64,000 nucleotides of DNA, from NCBI GenBank assembly GCA_965153455.1, contig OZ234504.1, positions 3,162,001-3,226,000 of the forward strand, written 5' to 3'. Each line of letters opens with the position of its first letter. Positions within the stretch are counted from its first letter, which is position 1. Under the pieces are notes generated by a model, which searched no databases, was not told the DNA's origin, and saw nothing but the letters and a program-made list of their open reading frames with translations. This document shows positions 1-12,139 of this stretch, one piece after another. The position numbers and the translations under genes are program-made. The stretch comes from Sphagnum compactum. Lineage: Eukaryota; Bryophyta; Sphagnopsida; Sphagnales.

Positions 1-890
1 AGATTGTGTAAAGAGGTAAGGGTTTAGCCAAAAATAGATAAAGGTTTTGTTGAAAGGTATAGGTTTAGCCAAAAAGATATAAAATACTTATTGGGAGGTA
101 AAAATGTAGCCAACAAATAGAAATGTTTTGTTGAGAGGTTGAGGTTTAACCAAAAAAAGGAAGTTTTCCAATAGTTAAAAGATTAGCCAATAAGATATAT
201 AAATTTTGCCAAAAGTTAGAAGTTAACCAAGAATAGATATAAGTTTTGCCAAAAGAGAAAAGTTTAGCCAAAAGAAAAAATAAACCAAGAAGGGATATAG
301 GTTTTGCCAATAGAGAAAAGTTTAATCAAGAAGAGATATAGGTTTTGCGAAGAGAAAAAATTTAACCAAGAAGATAAGTAGGTTTTGACAAGAGATAAAA
401 ATTTAGCTGAAAAAAGATATAGTTTTGGCCAAGAGATAAAAGTTTTGCCAAGAAGGGATATAGGTTTTGTTAAAGAGAAATTTTAGCCAACAAGATATAT
501 AAATTTTGCCAAGAGAAATTTTTTTAGCTAAAAACAGATATAGGTTTTGCCAAAAGAGAAAATTTAACCAAGAATAGATATATGTTTTGCCAAAAAAAGC
601 CAAAAAAGATATAAGGTTTGCCAAAAGAGAAAAGTTTAGCCAACAAAAGATATAAGTTTTGCCAATAAAAAAAAATTCGCCAAAAAGAATTATAGGTTTG
701 GCCAATAGAGAAAAGTTTAGCCAAGAAAATATATAGGTTTTGCCAAGAGATAAAATTTTAACCAAGAAAAAATATAGTTTTTGCCAAGAAAAGAAAGTAT
801 AGCCAAAAAAAGATAAATTTTGCAAGAGATAGAAGTTTAACCAAGAATAGAGATAGGTTTAGCTAGGAAGAGATATAGGTTTTGCAAAGA
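1..890. repeat. Minisatellite array of about 40-bp degenerate units
   Basis: The stretch is built from degenerate units of roughly 40 bases in which a block like GATATAGGTTTTGCC alternates with one like GAGAAAAGTTTAACCAAG. Units differ by single-base changes and small indels. The array begins before the window, so its full length is unknown. Long minus-strand reading frames here (about 400-825) are a by-product of the periodicity: they read as repeated Phe/Leu/Lys/Trp-rich blocks and are not called as genes. Confidence 0.85.
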
Positions 891-1200
891 AAGGATAGAA
901 AGGGTAGGCAAGGGATTGGTTGTTAGTTTGGTTGGGTTCAAGGTTTAGGCTAAGAGGTAGGTCAATAGAGTAGGTAGGTTAATAGGGTAACTAGGTGGGA
1001 GGGTAGTATGGAGGGTCAGGGTTGAGAAAAAACTGGCCCAAAAAAAAAAAGGTCAAAGGTCAGCAGGCAAAAAAATTGACTGTGGTAGAATGTTGGTTAA
1101 TGTAGGGTGAAGAGGCAAATGAAAAACACAGCCCATCCATCCTGTGGACAGAACGGCCAACTGGTGCAGTCATGGAGGCTGGTTCACTCTGGCCCAAAAA

Positions 1201-1342
1201 GCTCAAAAAATTGGTTACATCAAAGAAGATGAAAACCCTAAGGCCAAAAAGCTCACATGGGTTACATCAAAGAAGATGAAACCCTAACCCAAAAAGCTCA
1301 CATGGGTTGTTACATCAAAGAAGACGAAAACCCTAACCCTAG
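1201..1342. repeat. Three tandem units of 45-50 bp with telomere-like CCCTAA tails
   Basis: Units starting near 1201, 1251 and 1296 each read GCTCACATGGGTTACATC-like sequence, then AAGAAGATGAAAACCCTAA. The last unit ends in two CCCTAA-type hexamers. This is too short to be an interstitial telomere array. Between here and the first gene (about 1350-2360) I see only a short GA microsatellite near 1713-1736 and no recognisable coding sequence. Confidence 0.7.
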
Positions 1343-2363
1343 TGACTAGATCTTTATCCAATGGAAGAACCCTAAAAACCCTAAAAACCCTGCGGCAGAA
1401 CAACGCAGTTCTCCGCAGGGTTGCACTGTCAGGCCCGAAACCAGCGCCGGACAGAGCTCGTTGGGGGGATGGGGGGTGTTTAGCAGCCAGCGTTCACTGT
1501 GGCCCTTTGTTGGCAGTATTCGGTGTGGGGTACAAACACAATCATCGTGTTCCAAGTGGAGCGCATTCAGAAACCACAGCTACCAGCTGCCAAGTGGACA
1601 ACTTGCCGACGTCTCGAAAACATTTAAACTTTCTTTGTTGTTAAACAGGAAACAAATTTTTAGAATATACTCTTGAGCTGCTGTTCAAAATCTTCAACAA
1701 CAGACTCATCTAGAAAGAGAGAGAGAGAGAGAGAGGGGATGGGGAGATCTTTGACGCTATTTTTTTTTTTGGTCATGTTCGATTTGCCGCCCCATTGTGT
1801 TGAAACCTGATGACCTTGCGAGTTTATGATTGAATTCTGGGAAATGCTTCCTTTTATTCTTCTTGTTTTTGAGGCGACTTTGTTTCAAGTACCATGAGAC
1901 CTATGTTGAGGTCCTCATGCTTCCTTAGTCGCGATTTTTGCTTGATTGTTTGAACGGAGAGCTATCTGGGTGTTTTTGTAGAAGTAGATGATGAGCGACG
2001 ATGTTCCCTACGGGTGATCACGTCACAACAAGCTTGCAAATTGGACAAACCCTAAACCTAAGGTTCCAAAAGGTAGATAGAGTGAGAGGCATTCTTGACT
2101 CACAAGAACAAGGCAACTGCCAACATGCCCAAAAAGCTTGTTAGAATTCTGAATCAAGTTCACAAATTGGAAGAAAGAGTGGTTGTGTTGTTGCTGGAGG
2201 ATTCAATGGCGCAGGATTCATCATGCTGCACTTGTGCGAGAGGATTTGATGTTGTGCTTTTTTTGTTATGACATGAAAGAAGTTTGCACAACAGAAATCG
2301 GCAAATTTGACTAGAAGTCTAGCACAACAGAAAGTTGAAGAAGGAAATTGGAGAAGGATCAAG

Positions 2364-5300
2364 ATGGCAGATTTGACTAGAAGTCTTGTGTATGCACGAG
2401 ATTACTTCAACCACTATGGGATTGGTGCAAGCTCTCTTTCAAGGCCAACTGGTCACGAAGATCCAGATCGTTATGAGATAGGTAGTTCCTCCTCCTCAAA
2501 CTATTGTTATTGTTTTTGCATCCCCTGCATTTGCAAGCCCTTTTGTTGCTCCAGATTTCATTTGTGGAGATGGAGTTTTGTGCATCATTTGTGCCGGGCT
2601 TTGTACAGTATAAATGCACCATGACCTGACTATGTTCTTTAGGACAACAGCCAAAACAGAAACTACAATTCTAGCAACATCACAAATCAGCCTAATCTTT
2701 ACAGTAGCACTTCTGGAATATTTTGTAGGGCTGAAGATGTGCTCTCTTCATGATCTTCTGCCACCTTTGAAATGTCCTTAAGAATGGATCACGGCCTGCT
2801 CTACTAATGGCTCATTCATTACTTGATTTTGTGTGTTTCTGCTCTTTATTCCACAATGTGTGAGATTCTGGAACTGACAGATCCAATCTTGTGTGGAATT
2901 ATTGTCAGATATGGGAGTTGATGTTGAGGAGTGTCTGTTTTTTGTGTGGTTTCGGTGTCTTCAGTATCATCAGTACAAGGGGTGCAACAACCCAGCAGCA
3001 ATGGGAACTTGAAGCTCTGCCATAAATTTCTCCGGAACTTGACAGTGGCCCTGTTGTCATATGGAAGCTCTGCTCCAAGAACAGAATACCTCGTTGAAAA
3101 GGCTGCAGAGTGCTTGAATGTGAAAATCAACATTTCTGTCGTTTCGTCCACTACAATCCTGATTTTCCCCAACACTTCAGATCCTGTCAAGTAAGTTTCT
3201 GATTCAATCTGACCAGAGATTCTATTCAAATACATAATGTGTTCATAGCTCTCATTTGTCCACACTTTCATCACTGTAAATGTATTCAGACATCCTTACA
3301 CATTGTCTTTTCTATAATTTCCGTCTTTGAAAGTTAAAGAATCAATCTATGTTTCTTTGGAATGTAAAGCACTTGGAGAAATTTCCTATTGTATTTGGAG
3401 GGCACCTTATATCCATGAATATCCCTCTGAATCTGGGCTATTATGGGTAGGGCTACATGTTGCATTCTTGTTGAAGGAAAAAATGGTCTGAAGAGACGGT
3501 GGGTGATCCCCAATTTATGGTGCCAATGTGATGATCATTGTGTGCTGTGATTTTGAAAATAGGGACGAACTGCACATGCTAAAGGTGGATAGTGAAGTGG
3601 ACTTGGACAAATTACAGAGGGTAGACGAGCTTGCGAATTCTGTTGGCCTTACAAATACTCCTCTTAAGATGGCTCACTGGCAATTGCAATCAATTGTGAA
3701 AGGCCCTTCACAATTTGGTGCATGGTATTGGCAGCTCTTCAGTTATGCTTTGTCTTCACCTACTGCTGCTATCCTCTTCTTCTCAGGTACACCATCTTCC
3801 ACCCCTCTGAATAGAATGTTCAGTATTGAACACTGAAACCTACTTGGGGAGGGGTGAATATCTATTCAATGCTGTAGTAGTGTTGTACATAAGAGTATTT
3901 GATTCAAAGTGTTTTCCTTACCAAATTTAGTGCCATTTGATAGGCAAGATTTTTTAGGAATCAGGTGCAGCCATGTTTTTTGTTGGCTAATTGCTGGAAT
4001 TTGTGTCCGTCATCAAGGTGTAATCACAAACATGCATTGAATTGCTATTGTTTGATATCCAGGAAATTACTGGGATGCAGTTCTGTCACTAATACTGGGA
4101 CTCGGAGTGGGAATCTTGGCTCTTGTTCCCCCAATATCACCTGTCTTTGGGAATATGCTGGAGTTTATTTCTGCTCTTTTTGTGTCATTTCTTGCAAGAG
4201 TTTTCTCACACCACCTCCCAAACTTGGAGGTGTGCTTTTTTGCCATGGCTATCTCAGGCCTTGTTTGGCTCTTACCAGGTTTGTATAGACTCAATGTGAT
4301 TTTTAGTATTTAGAGATTGGGCCATCAGTTATTGAATGTCTGTGGCACACATGCTTTGCAAAAAATGATGTTTGCTACACAACTCAATGAGGTATCTGCG
4401 AGTATTGTGTGACAACGATGATGATGAAGTGGACATTTTTTTATGTGCAGGTCAGAATTTGACTATTGGAGTGAGTGAGGTGGTGGAAGGCTCAGTATTG
4501 ACCGGCTCAGCCAGAATTATGAAAGCCCTGGTGTCCTCACTGCAATTAGGTTTTGGATTAGCAATTGGTGAAAACTTGGTGTGGTGGGCTCCAAAGCTTG
4601 AACCGCATTCTTGCAGCAATCCCAACATCCCACCCTCAAACATCATCATATGGTCTTCTTTGTCATCCTCCTCCTCTTCTCTTGTTGTTATTTAAGAGTC
4701 ATGGCTCTTTTGGAACAATTCTTTGCTTAAAACCTTCCTTGGTTTCATTGAATTTTTTGTACACTGCAACTGGATCATTGAGGAACCATGTTGCCATTGC
4801 TACTGCTGTGATAGAAGTGCCAACCTTTCAATTGAAACAGTAGCCTAAAGTCTCATGCTTGAAGAGACCTACAGTTTGATCTCTCCTTCTTGGATGCATA
4901 TGCTGTTAACTTTACGGTCAATGTTAATGTTTTTGATGTAAGTTTCTTTCATGATTTGTTCATTTTCCTTGTTTGGTTAAACTTCAAAGAGTCCAGAAAG
5001 TATGAGTGTCAGGATTCTGACAAACAATTTCTTCTTTCTGTGTTCAAAGGCTTCTTGGATTTGCAGTTGCAGCAAATATCTTTCTGCGTGCACGAGTAGG
5101 GCAATGGTTTGGAATGACCTTGGTGGCAGCAATAGGATATGCAGTTAGCGAGATAGCTGAGTCCAAGTTTGGCACAGAAACTGCAACTGTGCTCTCTGCA
5201 CTGGCTATTGGGCTCAGTGGTATACACATTTTCCTTCCCTCTTTCTGACAAAAGTGAGATTTTTCCTTCCATTGAATGTTTGGAATACTTTGCTACACAT

Positions 5301-6077
5301 GGGTACTAATGTGGTTGAAATTATTGCTTGTTTTGAGTCTTGATTTCCTTTATGAATCATTCTTCCTTTAACACTCAGCAGTGTTTTTCACTCTGGGAGG
5401 AAAATGATAGTTTGTGGAATTATTGATTGATGGGTTGCATGTCTGTTTGTGCAGGGACATTGTGTTCATTTGTGTCAAGGGACATTCCTCTGTCAATGAT
5501 TTTTGCTGGTCTTCAAGTTTTGCTACCTGGTGGAATCGGTGTGCAGGCAAGAACCTCAGTGTTAACTACTGACCCTTTTGAATATTTCCTGCATACTTGT
5601 ACCAGATTAGGGAACTGCTTGTTGAGATTTTAATCTCCAACCATAAGCTTTACATGTTTGACAACATTGCTAAAAGCAGAAGTACATTGTGAAGTCTTAT
5701 TCGTGAACAAGCTGGTGGTTCTGAGCATGTACACTCATGTCAAATGTTTTTGAAGCTATCAACACTCTTCTTCCTTAATGCTTTTCACAAAGTGTTAGCC
5801 TCACTTCACTGTAATTTAATGTGTGCAGGGGGTCGAAAAGTTCTTGGAAAAAGATACATTGTCAGGCATAGGGTTTGTGGTAAACATGGTAATAATCTGT
5901 TTGTCCATTACAGTGGGATTGCTTTTGTCCAAAGTGGTTTTGTATGATGGGCTGTTTGGTGCATCAAAAGTGTTTCATATCAAGCAGATGGCACTCAAAT
6001 CTGAGTTCTTTGAAGAAGATCCAAACTCATCTGTTGGTGGAAATGAAGAAGAAGAAGATCAGCACATGGCAATCTGA
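2364..6077 (+). CDS. ThrE/Prm10-family multi-pass membrane protein (threonine/serine exporter-like), 8 exons
   Basis: Probable integral membrane transporter of the ThrE (DUF1212)/ThrE_2 superfamily, which includes bacterial threonine/serine exporters and yeast Prm10; substrate unknown here. Proposed exons: 2364-2481, 2965-3190, 3563-3786, 4063-4278, 4451-4652, 5050-5219, 5455-5546, 5829-6077. They sum to 1,497 nt (498 aa) and every junction keeps frame. The N-terminal ThrE signature begins near residue 58 (FLRNLTVALLSYGS, then the RTEYLVEKAAECLNV helix), followed by a DLDKLQRVDELANSVG linker and hydrophobic segments from about residue 190. A second hydrophobic block (AVAANIFLRARVGQW ... IGYAVSEIAE ... 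LLPGGIGVQ) matches the ThrE_2 half. The start is the ATG at 2364; the first exon is the least certain part. Exon 7 ends at a GC donor (CAG/GCAAG). Exon 5's donor (TG/GTCTTC) is weak but restores frame and family pattern. The tail after about residue 460 is acidic and cytoplasmic-looking. Confidence 0.8.
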
Positions 6078-8022
6078 CACCACTACTGCTTCATGATCCT
6101 AATGCAGCATTATGGGATGTGCACCACCATGTTGTGTTGTTTTATAAAGTTTCCAAACACTTTGAAGTACCATAATTTACCAGCTGCACTCCACTGTTAC
6201 ATTGTTTAGGGTTTATGGGTAAAATGAACTTGCATTTTCCACTCTTCTGCAAAGTAATACAAAAGACTGTATTGAAGGCATTTGATGAGTATGTTGGCTT
6301 CTGCTTTAGTTATCAGACTGCAGAATTATCTACCTACTTTCTTGTTAAATCCCATTAGAAAACAGCACTAATAAAGGAAATCCAATATTTCCAAGTAGGG
6401 TAGAGTTTCTTAAATCTTTGTTCTGGTGAATGGGTTCACTGCTCCTTAAGAGTATGATCTCTTCGACAGTATGGTGCATTTTGAAGTCATTTGTGGAAGG
6501 ATTTTATGCAGCAAAATACCTACTAATTCTAGAAGAAATATAGAATGAAATCTCTTATAAGTGCTTTTCATATTCAAGACATAATACAATTTCTTTAAGA
6601 GCTTCATATACCAAATACTATATGAATTCTCTACTGTTGATTGGGTATTGACTTTTGAACATACCAACCCTATCATCATTCCACGAATGTGTGAAACCGT
6701 TCTGGAAAAATAAAGCACCCTAGACGATTCCACCATAGCATTTTCCTGAGTTTGAACAAAACTCCACCTTGTATTTGTGTGCAATTCTCTTTTGTTTGTA
6801 GCAAGATGGATGGATTGGATTCATGCATCAGAAGATTTGGTTCGTTAACCAGTGAGAAACACCTTCCACCTCGAGAAAACATCCCCTAGAAATATAGCCC
6901 ACTCTTCAAAAAGCAATGGCAACATGAGGAAATTATTTTTTGAAAGGATGTGAGTCTTGTGCTTGTCTTTGGTCACTCTCAAGGCCTTTTCATATCCACT
7001 ATAGAGGTGATTAAACCTTGCTCTTTTTTATCACTTTTTTCCCACTTTTTTTGTGGCTTGTTTGGGATTTTCTCACCCCAAAAATAGATTTTACTTTACA
7101 AGTTTGACTCTACAATCTCCTTCGGGATTGGCAATGTTGAATAATTGTCAACTTGCATCATCTAAATTATGTTACTCTCTCCAGTGTTCTCAGTATTCTA
7201 GAGGTCTGCTCATGGATGTAGAATTTTATGACATTTTTGTGTCAAGAAAAGCAACTTTTTGAAAGACATACCCAACAACATTGAAAGATATTGCATCCCC
7301 AAAGAATTAGTCTTGGTCCAAAAAGTTTGATAAATGGTCAAAATGGAAGCTAGATGAATCTTCTGGTAATGCTGACAAACCCCTCAGTCCACCATTGCAC
7401 TCATGCATTGCAAGGGTTACCTCATAGTTCAATGGTCAACAATCCATGTGCCTTAAAACCCTCCGGAATTCCCTCATGCCATGCAATGTGAGCCATATCT
7501 GCAGGGTTGAAAACTGCAAAAAGTGAAAGGAATTTGAGGAGGACATAAGTGGCATAACGAGAGACCATAAGACCAATGATGCAAAGTGACAAGGGCTAAG
7601 AGGTGACTATAAGCACAGATCATCTTATTCCTTGTACACAACTTTGAGCGAGCTTCAAAGTCCTTTACCACATATACATGGGCTATAATGTACATGATGG
7701 ATTAAAAAATGATAACTTAGAATATGGTAAAACTAAAGAATGTAAAGATTTAATTTTTGATGATGATTCAAAATTTTGAACATTTTTCAAGATAAAATAT
7801 TGAATTTTTAAAGAATGTGCACACTTTTGAGTGAAAGAATGATAAAGTAAACAATTAAATCTCTTTGGTAATCTATTTGACAAAAATTTCCTTTTCTAAA
7901 TTAAAAATTCATCAATATTTGCCTTTTTTTTTGGAGAGGGAGAGCGTTACCACAAGTCTGTCTACTGGCTACTGTTGTAATGGTCTTCTACAAAGGTGTC
8001 TCTTTTGGGATGCTTGTCATTG
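6078..8022. other. Intergenic spacer downstream of the ThrE-like gene
   Basis: The first few hundred bases are probably 3' untranslated sequence of the upstream gene. Short minus-strand frames around 6446-6882 show no family I can defend. No RNA gene or intact mobile element is visible. Confidence 0.5.
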
Positions 8023-8674
8023 TGACAGGTAGGAGAGGGAATGACAACAAGTGGCATTTGCAAAACACTTTATTTGTGCACTCACACAAATTGTATCCTT
8101 TTTTAATCAGACTTCCTTCTTCTTCTTGGGTTACATATCCTTGGTTTGTTAGACACAATGGTATACTCTTTTTAAATCATGGGTTAAGCCAGCTGTCTCA
8201 TCCATACTTTCCAAATCATACATATCTACCTTTGTACACCTTGGATTTCAGGGTTCCCAATAGTCTTTTTGCTTTCAATTTTGTGATGTAGCCACACTGG
8301 CAACCATCCACAGGAGGATCTAACCAGATTTGTTTTGAAAATCTTGCTGTTTGGAGACCCGAGGGAGTAGTTCAAAAACCTTGCTTTTTGAAAAAAATGT
8401 TTTTTCAATTTTTTTTTCTAATAAATTGTTTTCAGGGTCACAGCCCCAATTTTTTTTTCACATTTGAGTGAATTTTGCACAAAAGAAATTGACTTGTCAG
8501 GATATAGGCTTAACCCATGATTTAAAAAGAGTATACCATTGTGTCTAACAAACCAAGGATATGTAACCCAAGAAGAAGAAGGAAGTCTGATTAAAAAAGG
8601 ATACAATTTGGGTGAGTGCACAAATAAAGTGTTTTGCAAATGCCACTTGTTGTCATTCCCTCTCCTACCTGCCA
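8023..8674. repeat. Long inverted repeat: two ~168-bp arms around a ~316-bp loop
   Basis: The left arm (about 8023-8190) and the right arm (about 8507-8674) are near-perfect reverse complements. Read from either strand, they give the same peptide frame apart from one His/Pro difference (block GRRGNDNKWHLQ to WFVRHNGILFLNHG). A transcript across this region could fold into a long hairpin. The loop contains one copy of a dispersed repeat with the motif TTTTGTGATGTAGCCA. The right arm is followed at once by the orphan oxidoreductase exon at 8781-9017. Confidence 0.9.
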
Positions 8675-8780
8675 CATTCCAAAGCAACGATGATATGCAC
8701 ACAGACAAATTCAAAACGAGCAAAGATACTTCCCAAAAAAATTGCATGAAGCCTAAGGAAACATGATGCTTGTTTACTTC

Positions 8781-9017
8781 ATGGACAATTCCAAATCCTT
8801 TGGAGCCTGGAATGCGCAAAGTATTTGAACGGATGGAAAGCAAATTTGTGGGATTGATGGGCCGTAGTGTGATTCGAACGACATGACCAGGCTCTGCTTT
8901 TGGCACAGGCTTCGTGACCAATGCCAATCCCGCAAAAGGTTCCTTCGCATCAAAGTTCTGCTGCTCAACTGCTCTATTACTCATCTTCTTCTCCCTGGGT
9001 GAACCAAGAAACCTCAA
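8781..9017 (-). pseudogene. Orphan first-exon copy of the medium-chain oxidoreductase gene
   Basis: Minus-strand translation gives RFLGSPREKKMSNRAV, then an ALVTKPVPKAEPGHVV block and GFGIVHE. It closely matches exon 1 of the oxidoreductase at 16424-17519 (minus), including sequence upstream of its start codon and the exon-end GTAA donor. Compared with the intact gene, one Val codon of GHVVVQITLRP is lost and the following segment has diverged. Exon 2, with the Rossmann fold, is absent; the copy stops at the long inverted repeat. It cannot encode a working enzyme. It appears to be a partial duplication in the same orientation as the intact gene. Confidence 0.8.
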
Positions 9018-9394
9018 ATTCAGTTATGTACAATCACGCAGGCTTCTGATCACCCAAAGCAACGTCCCCTAATAGCTTCTGCACAACTTGCACCTCAAAA
9101 GACTAAAACTCTTAAAACTAAAGAAGCAAAATAACAGATAACTACGCATTAATCAACTTGTTTGGTTTGTTTGGTTTGTGTGAATAATTGACCCGCTTGC
9201 CATTCATCTTAGCCCCATCCCGGAGCTCTAACACCCCTTTACCCTCGAAGTGCTACAAACTAAGGAGCATACCCCAATTTTATTTATTTTTCGTTGTTTT
9301 CACTTTCGGACTCACATTTGAGTCTTTCAAGGAGTGCGAGGTGCATCATCAAATTTTCTTTGCTCGCATATGTAGGGGACGCTAAAGTGAGTCT

Positions 9395-10060
9395 TCTGCA
9401 TGTCATTTTCGATTTAAAAGGTGTCCTTGTTGGGAAGGAATATTTTTCAATAATCATTTATTGCCTTTGCTATATAACATGGGTCGTCTTCCCACCTCAT
9501 TAGATAAGAGGGTTATTTCGAGGCCAAGTTTCAAAGAATTCCTCATGAGGTGTTTAAAGTAGTTTACTATCTACATATGGACGTTAGCTCGGTTTAACAA
9601 GATGAAAACCTACTTGAAGTAAATAACAAAAGAGACAGGTATTAAGATTGACCCACAAAGGTATTGGTTGAGATTTGTGCAAAATTAACAAGCACATTAT
9701 GTAGTTTCTTTCAAAAGGGACATTAAATGCTTTGATCGTTCAATTCTTGATAAATTTTTTTAATCATAAGAACCTTTTTGATTTTTCCCTTAGGTATATT
9801 AGTGTTCACCTTGGAAATACATTGTTAATATAGACACGCCTTATAAAATCTGCTAGAATCTACCCTTTAATGCCATTTTCGTTGACTCTTACAAGGACGT
9901 GCCAAAAGAGAATAATTATCTATTGAGGACCCTTTTCCCATGCTTAGAGCCATTTCATTATTTTGGGCTTAATGTTCCCACCTTTGTGGAGGACTATCCT
10001 TTTGGCGCCATTAAAAAATTCAAGGAAGATAATGTCAGATCCCAAACATTGTTTGAAAAT
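9395..10060 (+). pseudogene. Decayed FCP1-like HAD phosphatase copy A
   Basis: Scattered frames match the FCP1/NIF-type HAD phosphatase family. HVIFDLKGVLVGKEYF near 9400-9440 resembles the hhhhDxDG nucleophile motif. It is followed by RPSFKEFLMRCLK, by KTYLKQITKETGIKIDP near 9600-9660, and by the C-terminal NNYLLRTLFPCLEP ... VPTFVEDYPFGAI near 9905-10015. Stops and frameshifts separate the blocks. The second Asp of the DxDG nucleophile motif is Lys (FDLKG), so even the motif block looks impaired. The order of blocks is the family order. Confidence 0.7.
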
Positions 10061-10180
10061 GCACCATGGTGTGTAAAGCTAGTTTACATAAAAATTGATC
10101 GACATTTACAATAAGTAGCTAAAATTTTCCCTTTTTTTTTTCTTGAAATTATTTCTTGGATCTTTTCATTTCCTTAATTT

Positions 10181-11500
10181 ATGTGGTGTTTCAAGACTTT
10201 CCCAACTCTTCTTTGTTTAGAGGTTCATGAAATACCATCGATTTCAAGAATGGACTCCCAAATGCTTCATTTGCCTTTATTGGAGGTGAATCCATTGCAT
10301 GTTATTTTCGATCTAAATGGAGTTCTCGTCACAACACGTTTCAATAGGGCCATATATCAAAGATCTCCACCTCGTAGCGTCATGCTCAAGCCTAGATTAA
10401 AAGAATTCCTATAGATATGTGTATTGCAATTCCATGTATATATTTGATCCACAACCTAATGTCACAATATCTATAATTATTTGGATCAAGTATGGCATGA
10501 AACACAAATCTTCATCAATCTTTTTAAAGTGATTGATTAAAATTTTTGCATGCAAAATCCGCATTTCTTGTCAGATAAACCTAACAAGCCAATTTTCCAT
10601 AAGAACTTTGATGTTTTCTTTTCTATGTATGTTTTCACACTGGCAACACCTTGCTTGTAGACAATACCCCATACGAAAGCATGTTTAATGGGCCGTATAG
10701 TGGGTGTATGCACTCTAAGGTGGCTCGTTTTCAGAAAATGCTCCACTATTTAAAAGCTCGTACGATAGTGTTCAAATGACAATATATTTTGATAACATTA
10801 ATTTAGTGGGGAATTACATGGTGATTAATGAACTAAAAAGCCCATATGAAGAATAATTATTCTGAATAAATTTTTAATGTACATGTTAAGAAAATAAAAA
10901 TTGAAATCCACCCAAAAATGATTATGATATGGACTTATGAAAATATGGCTCATTTAGGCCATTCAAAAGTCCATAACTTTTTGGGTTAAATTTTTTTTAA
11001 CAATTTTTTTGCACATATGTTCTTTTTGTTTTAACATTTCATATATTGAGTCCTTATAATATATCCAACATAAAATTCATATACAAAAATGCATGTATAT
11101 AGAGGCACAAATAGTAAACTAATCCATATTTTTCAACTTCAAAAGTCGATTATTATATATTTGGTGTATATATGTTGTAATTTTGTTTATAGATGTCTTC
11201 TTTTTCAAGTTGACAATCTAAATCTAGTGACAAATTTGAATTTTTTTTGTTTTTGTGCCATGTTAATAGCATGTAAATGCATGCCATTTTGTACAAAACT
11301 AGATTGTGACACAAAAAGTGAGCCACCTTACCATGCAACCACCTTATTGCCATTTTTTTGGAGTCTTTGACAGCCTTCATGGGGAGGACAATTATTTGTT
11401 GGGGATTGTTTTCCCTTACTTAGAATCCTTTTATTTATCTGGATATGGTGTTTCCACATATGTACAACACAATCCACTTGGTAGTTTGATGTATTAATTG
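10181..11500 (+). pseudogene. Decayed FCP1-like HAD phosphatase copy B, split by an insertion
   Basis: The 5' block at 10181-10415 reads LHVIFDLNGVLVTT, then VMLKPRLKEFL and a stop. Further family blocks follow in other frames: DKPNKPIFHKNFDVFF near 10574-10620 and NTLLVDNTPYESMFNG near 10645-10695. The C-terminal block, FDSLHGEDNYLLGIVFPYLE, resumes near 11365-11490. About 0.6 kb of AT-rich sequence bounded by an 11-bp inverted repeat lies between. DxDG is altered to DLNG. Not functional as it stands. Confidence 0.7.
10716..11330. mobile_element. Possible 615-bp MITE-like insertion in FCP1-like copy B
   Basis: Perfect 11-bp inverted ends (TAAGGTGGCTC at 10716-10726 and its reverse complement at 11320-11330) enclose AT-rich noncoding sequence. 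The insert lies between two halves of a decayed FCP1-like gene. ATGCA occurs just outside both ends but not directly adjacent, so target-site duplication is unproven. No transposase is present. Confidence 0.45.
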
Positions 11501-12139
11501 CAATGATATTGGACAATTTAAAATGTTATTCTTAAAATGTAGTAGTGGCTACAAACCCTCATTTTGTAACAATGCAAAATTGAAAATGAAATGAAAAATA
11601 CCTTAGTAATTGTTCATCTTGATTCGCTTGTTTGAATATTTGAACTATTTCCTTTCAAATATATTAAATTTGTAATTTTATTATTGCAAATGTTGCATCT
11701 AGCCTTTGTCTTCAAAGCATTTATTTTTGGCCTGGTGGCCTTTAAGTTGAACTTCACATTGACTCTTGCTTTGTTTTCCTCCATGCAACCATTTGGTGGT
11801 CACATGGTACATGTTTTCTGTTATATTTTTAACTTCTATATTTAAATCTACCTTGTGGCCATAGGTGGTAGTTCTTTTGTTTTGAATCCATGTGATTAAT
11901 GAATTTCTTTAGTTCTCTACAGATGTTCAAGGCCAACGTTCAAAATTATCCTTCCATCTTCTGGATATTTTCAATTCTTGTAAATTCTCAGTTGAATTAA
12001 CGTTTTTTGATTTTTGTAGGTTTTTTATTTATGTCCCTTTTATCCATTGGAGGTCCCACACAAGTGTTTTTGATCATATCCTATTGTGCCCAAAAAACTA
12101 TTGATTCTTAGTGTGAATTTGGTGTGATGTGTTATTTCC

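Noticed and set aside
403-825. Long minus-strand reading frames in the first kilobase
   Set aside because: They are a direct product of the minisatellite period and encode only repeated Phe/Lys/Trp-rich blocks.
1330-1400. Possible interstitial telomere (CCCTAA/CCCTAAAAA)
   Set aside because: Only a few imperfect units, part of a short local tandem repeat.
6446-6882. Possible copia-type retrotransposon remnant on the minus strand
   Set aside because: A few words looked like pol integrase, but no motif (HHCC, DDE, RT YxDD) could be identified.
7980-8291. Plus-strand ORF of 103 codons
   Set aside because: It is one arm of the long inverted repeat; the same peptide appears from the other strand.
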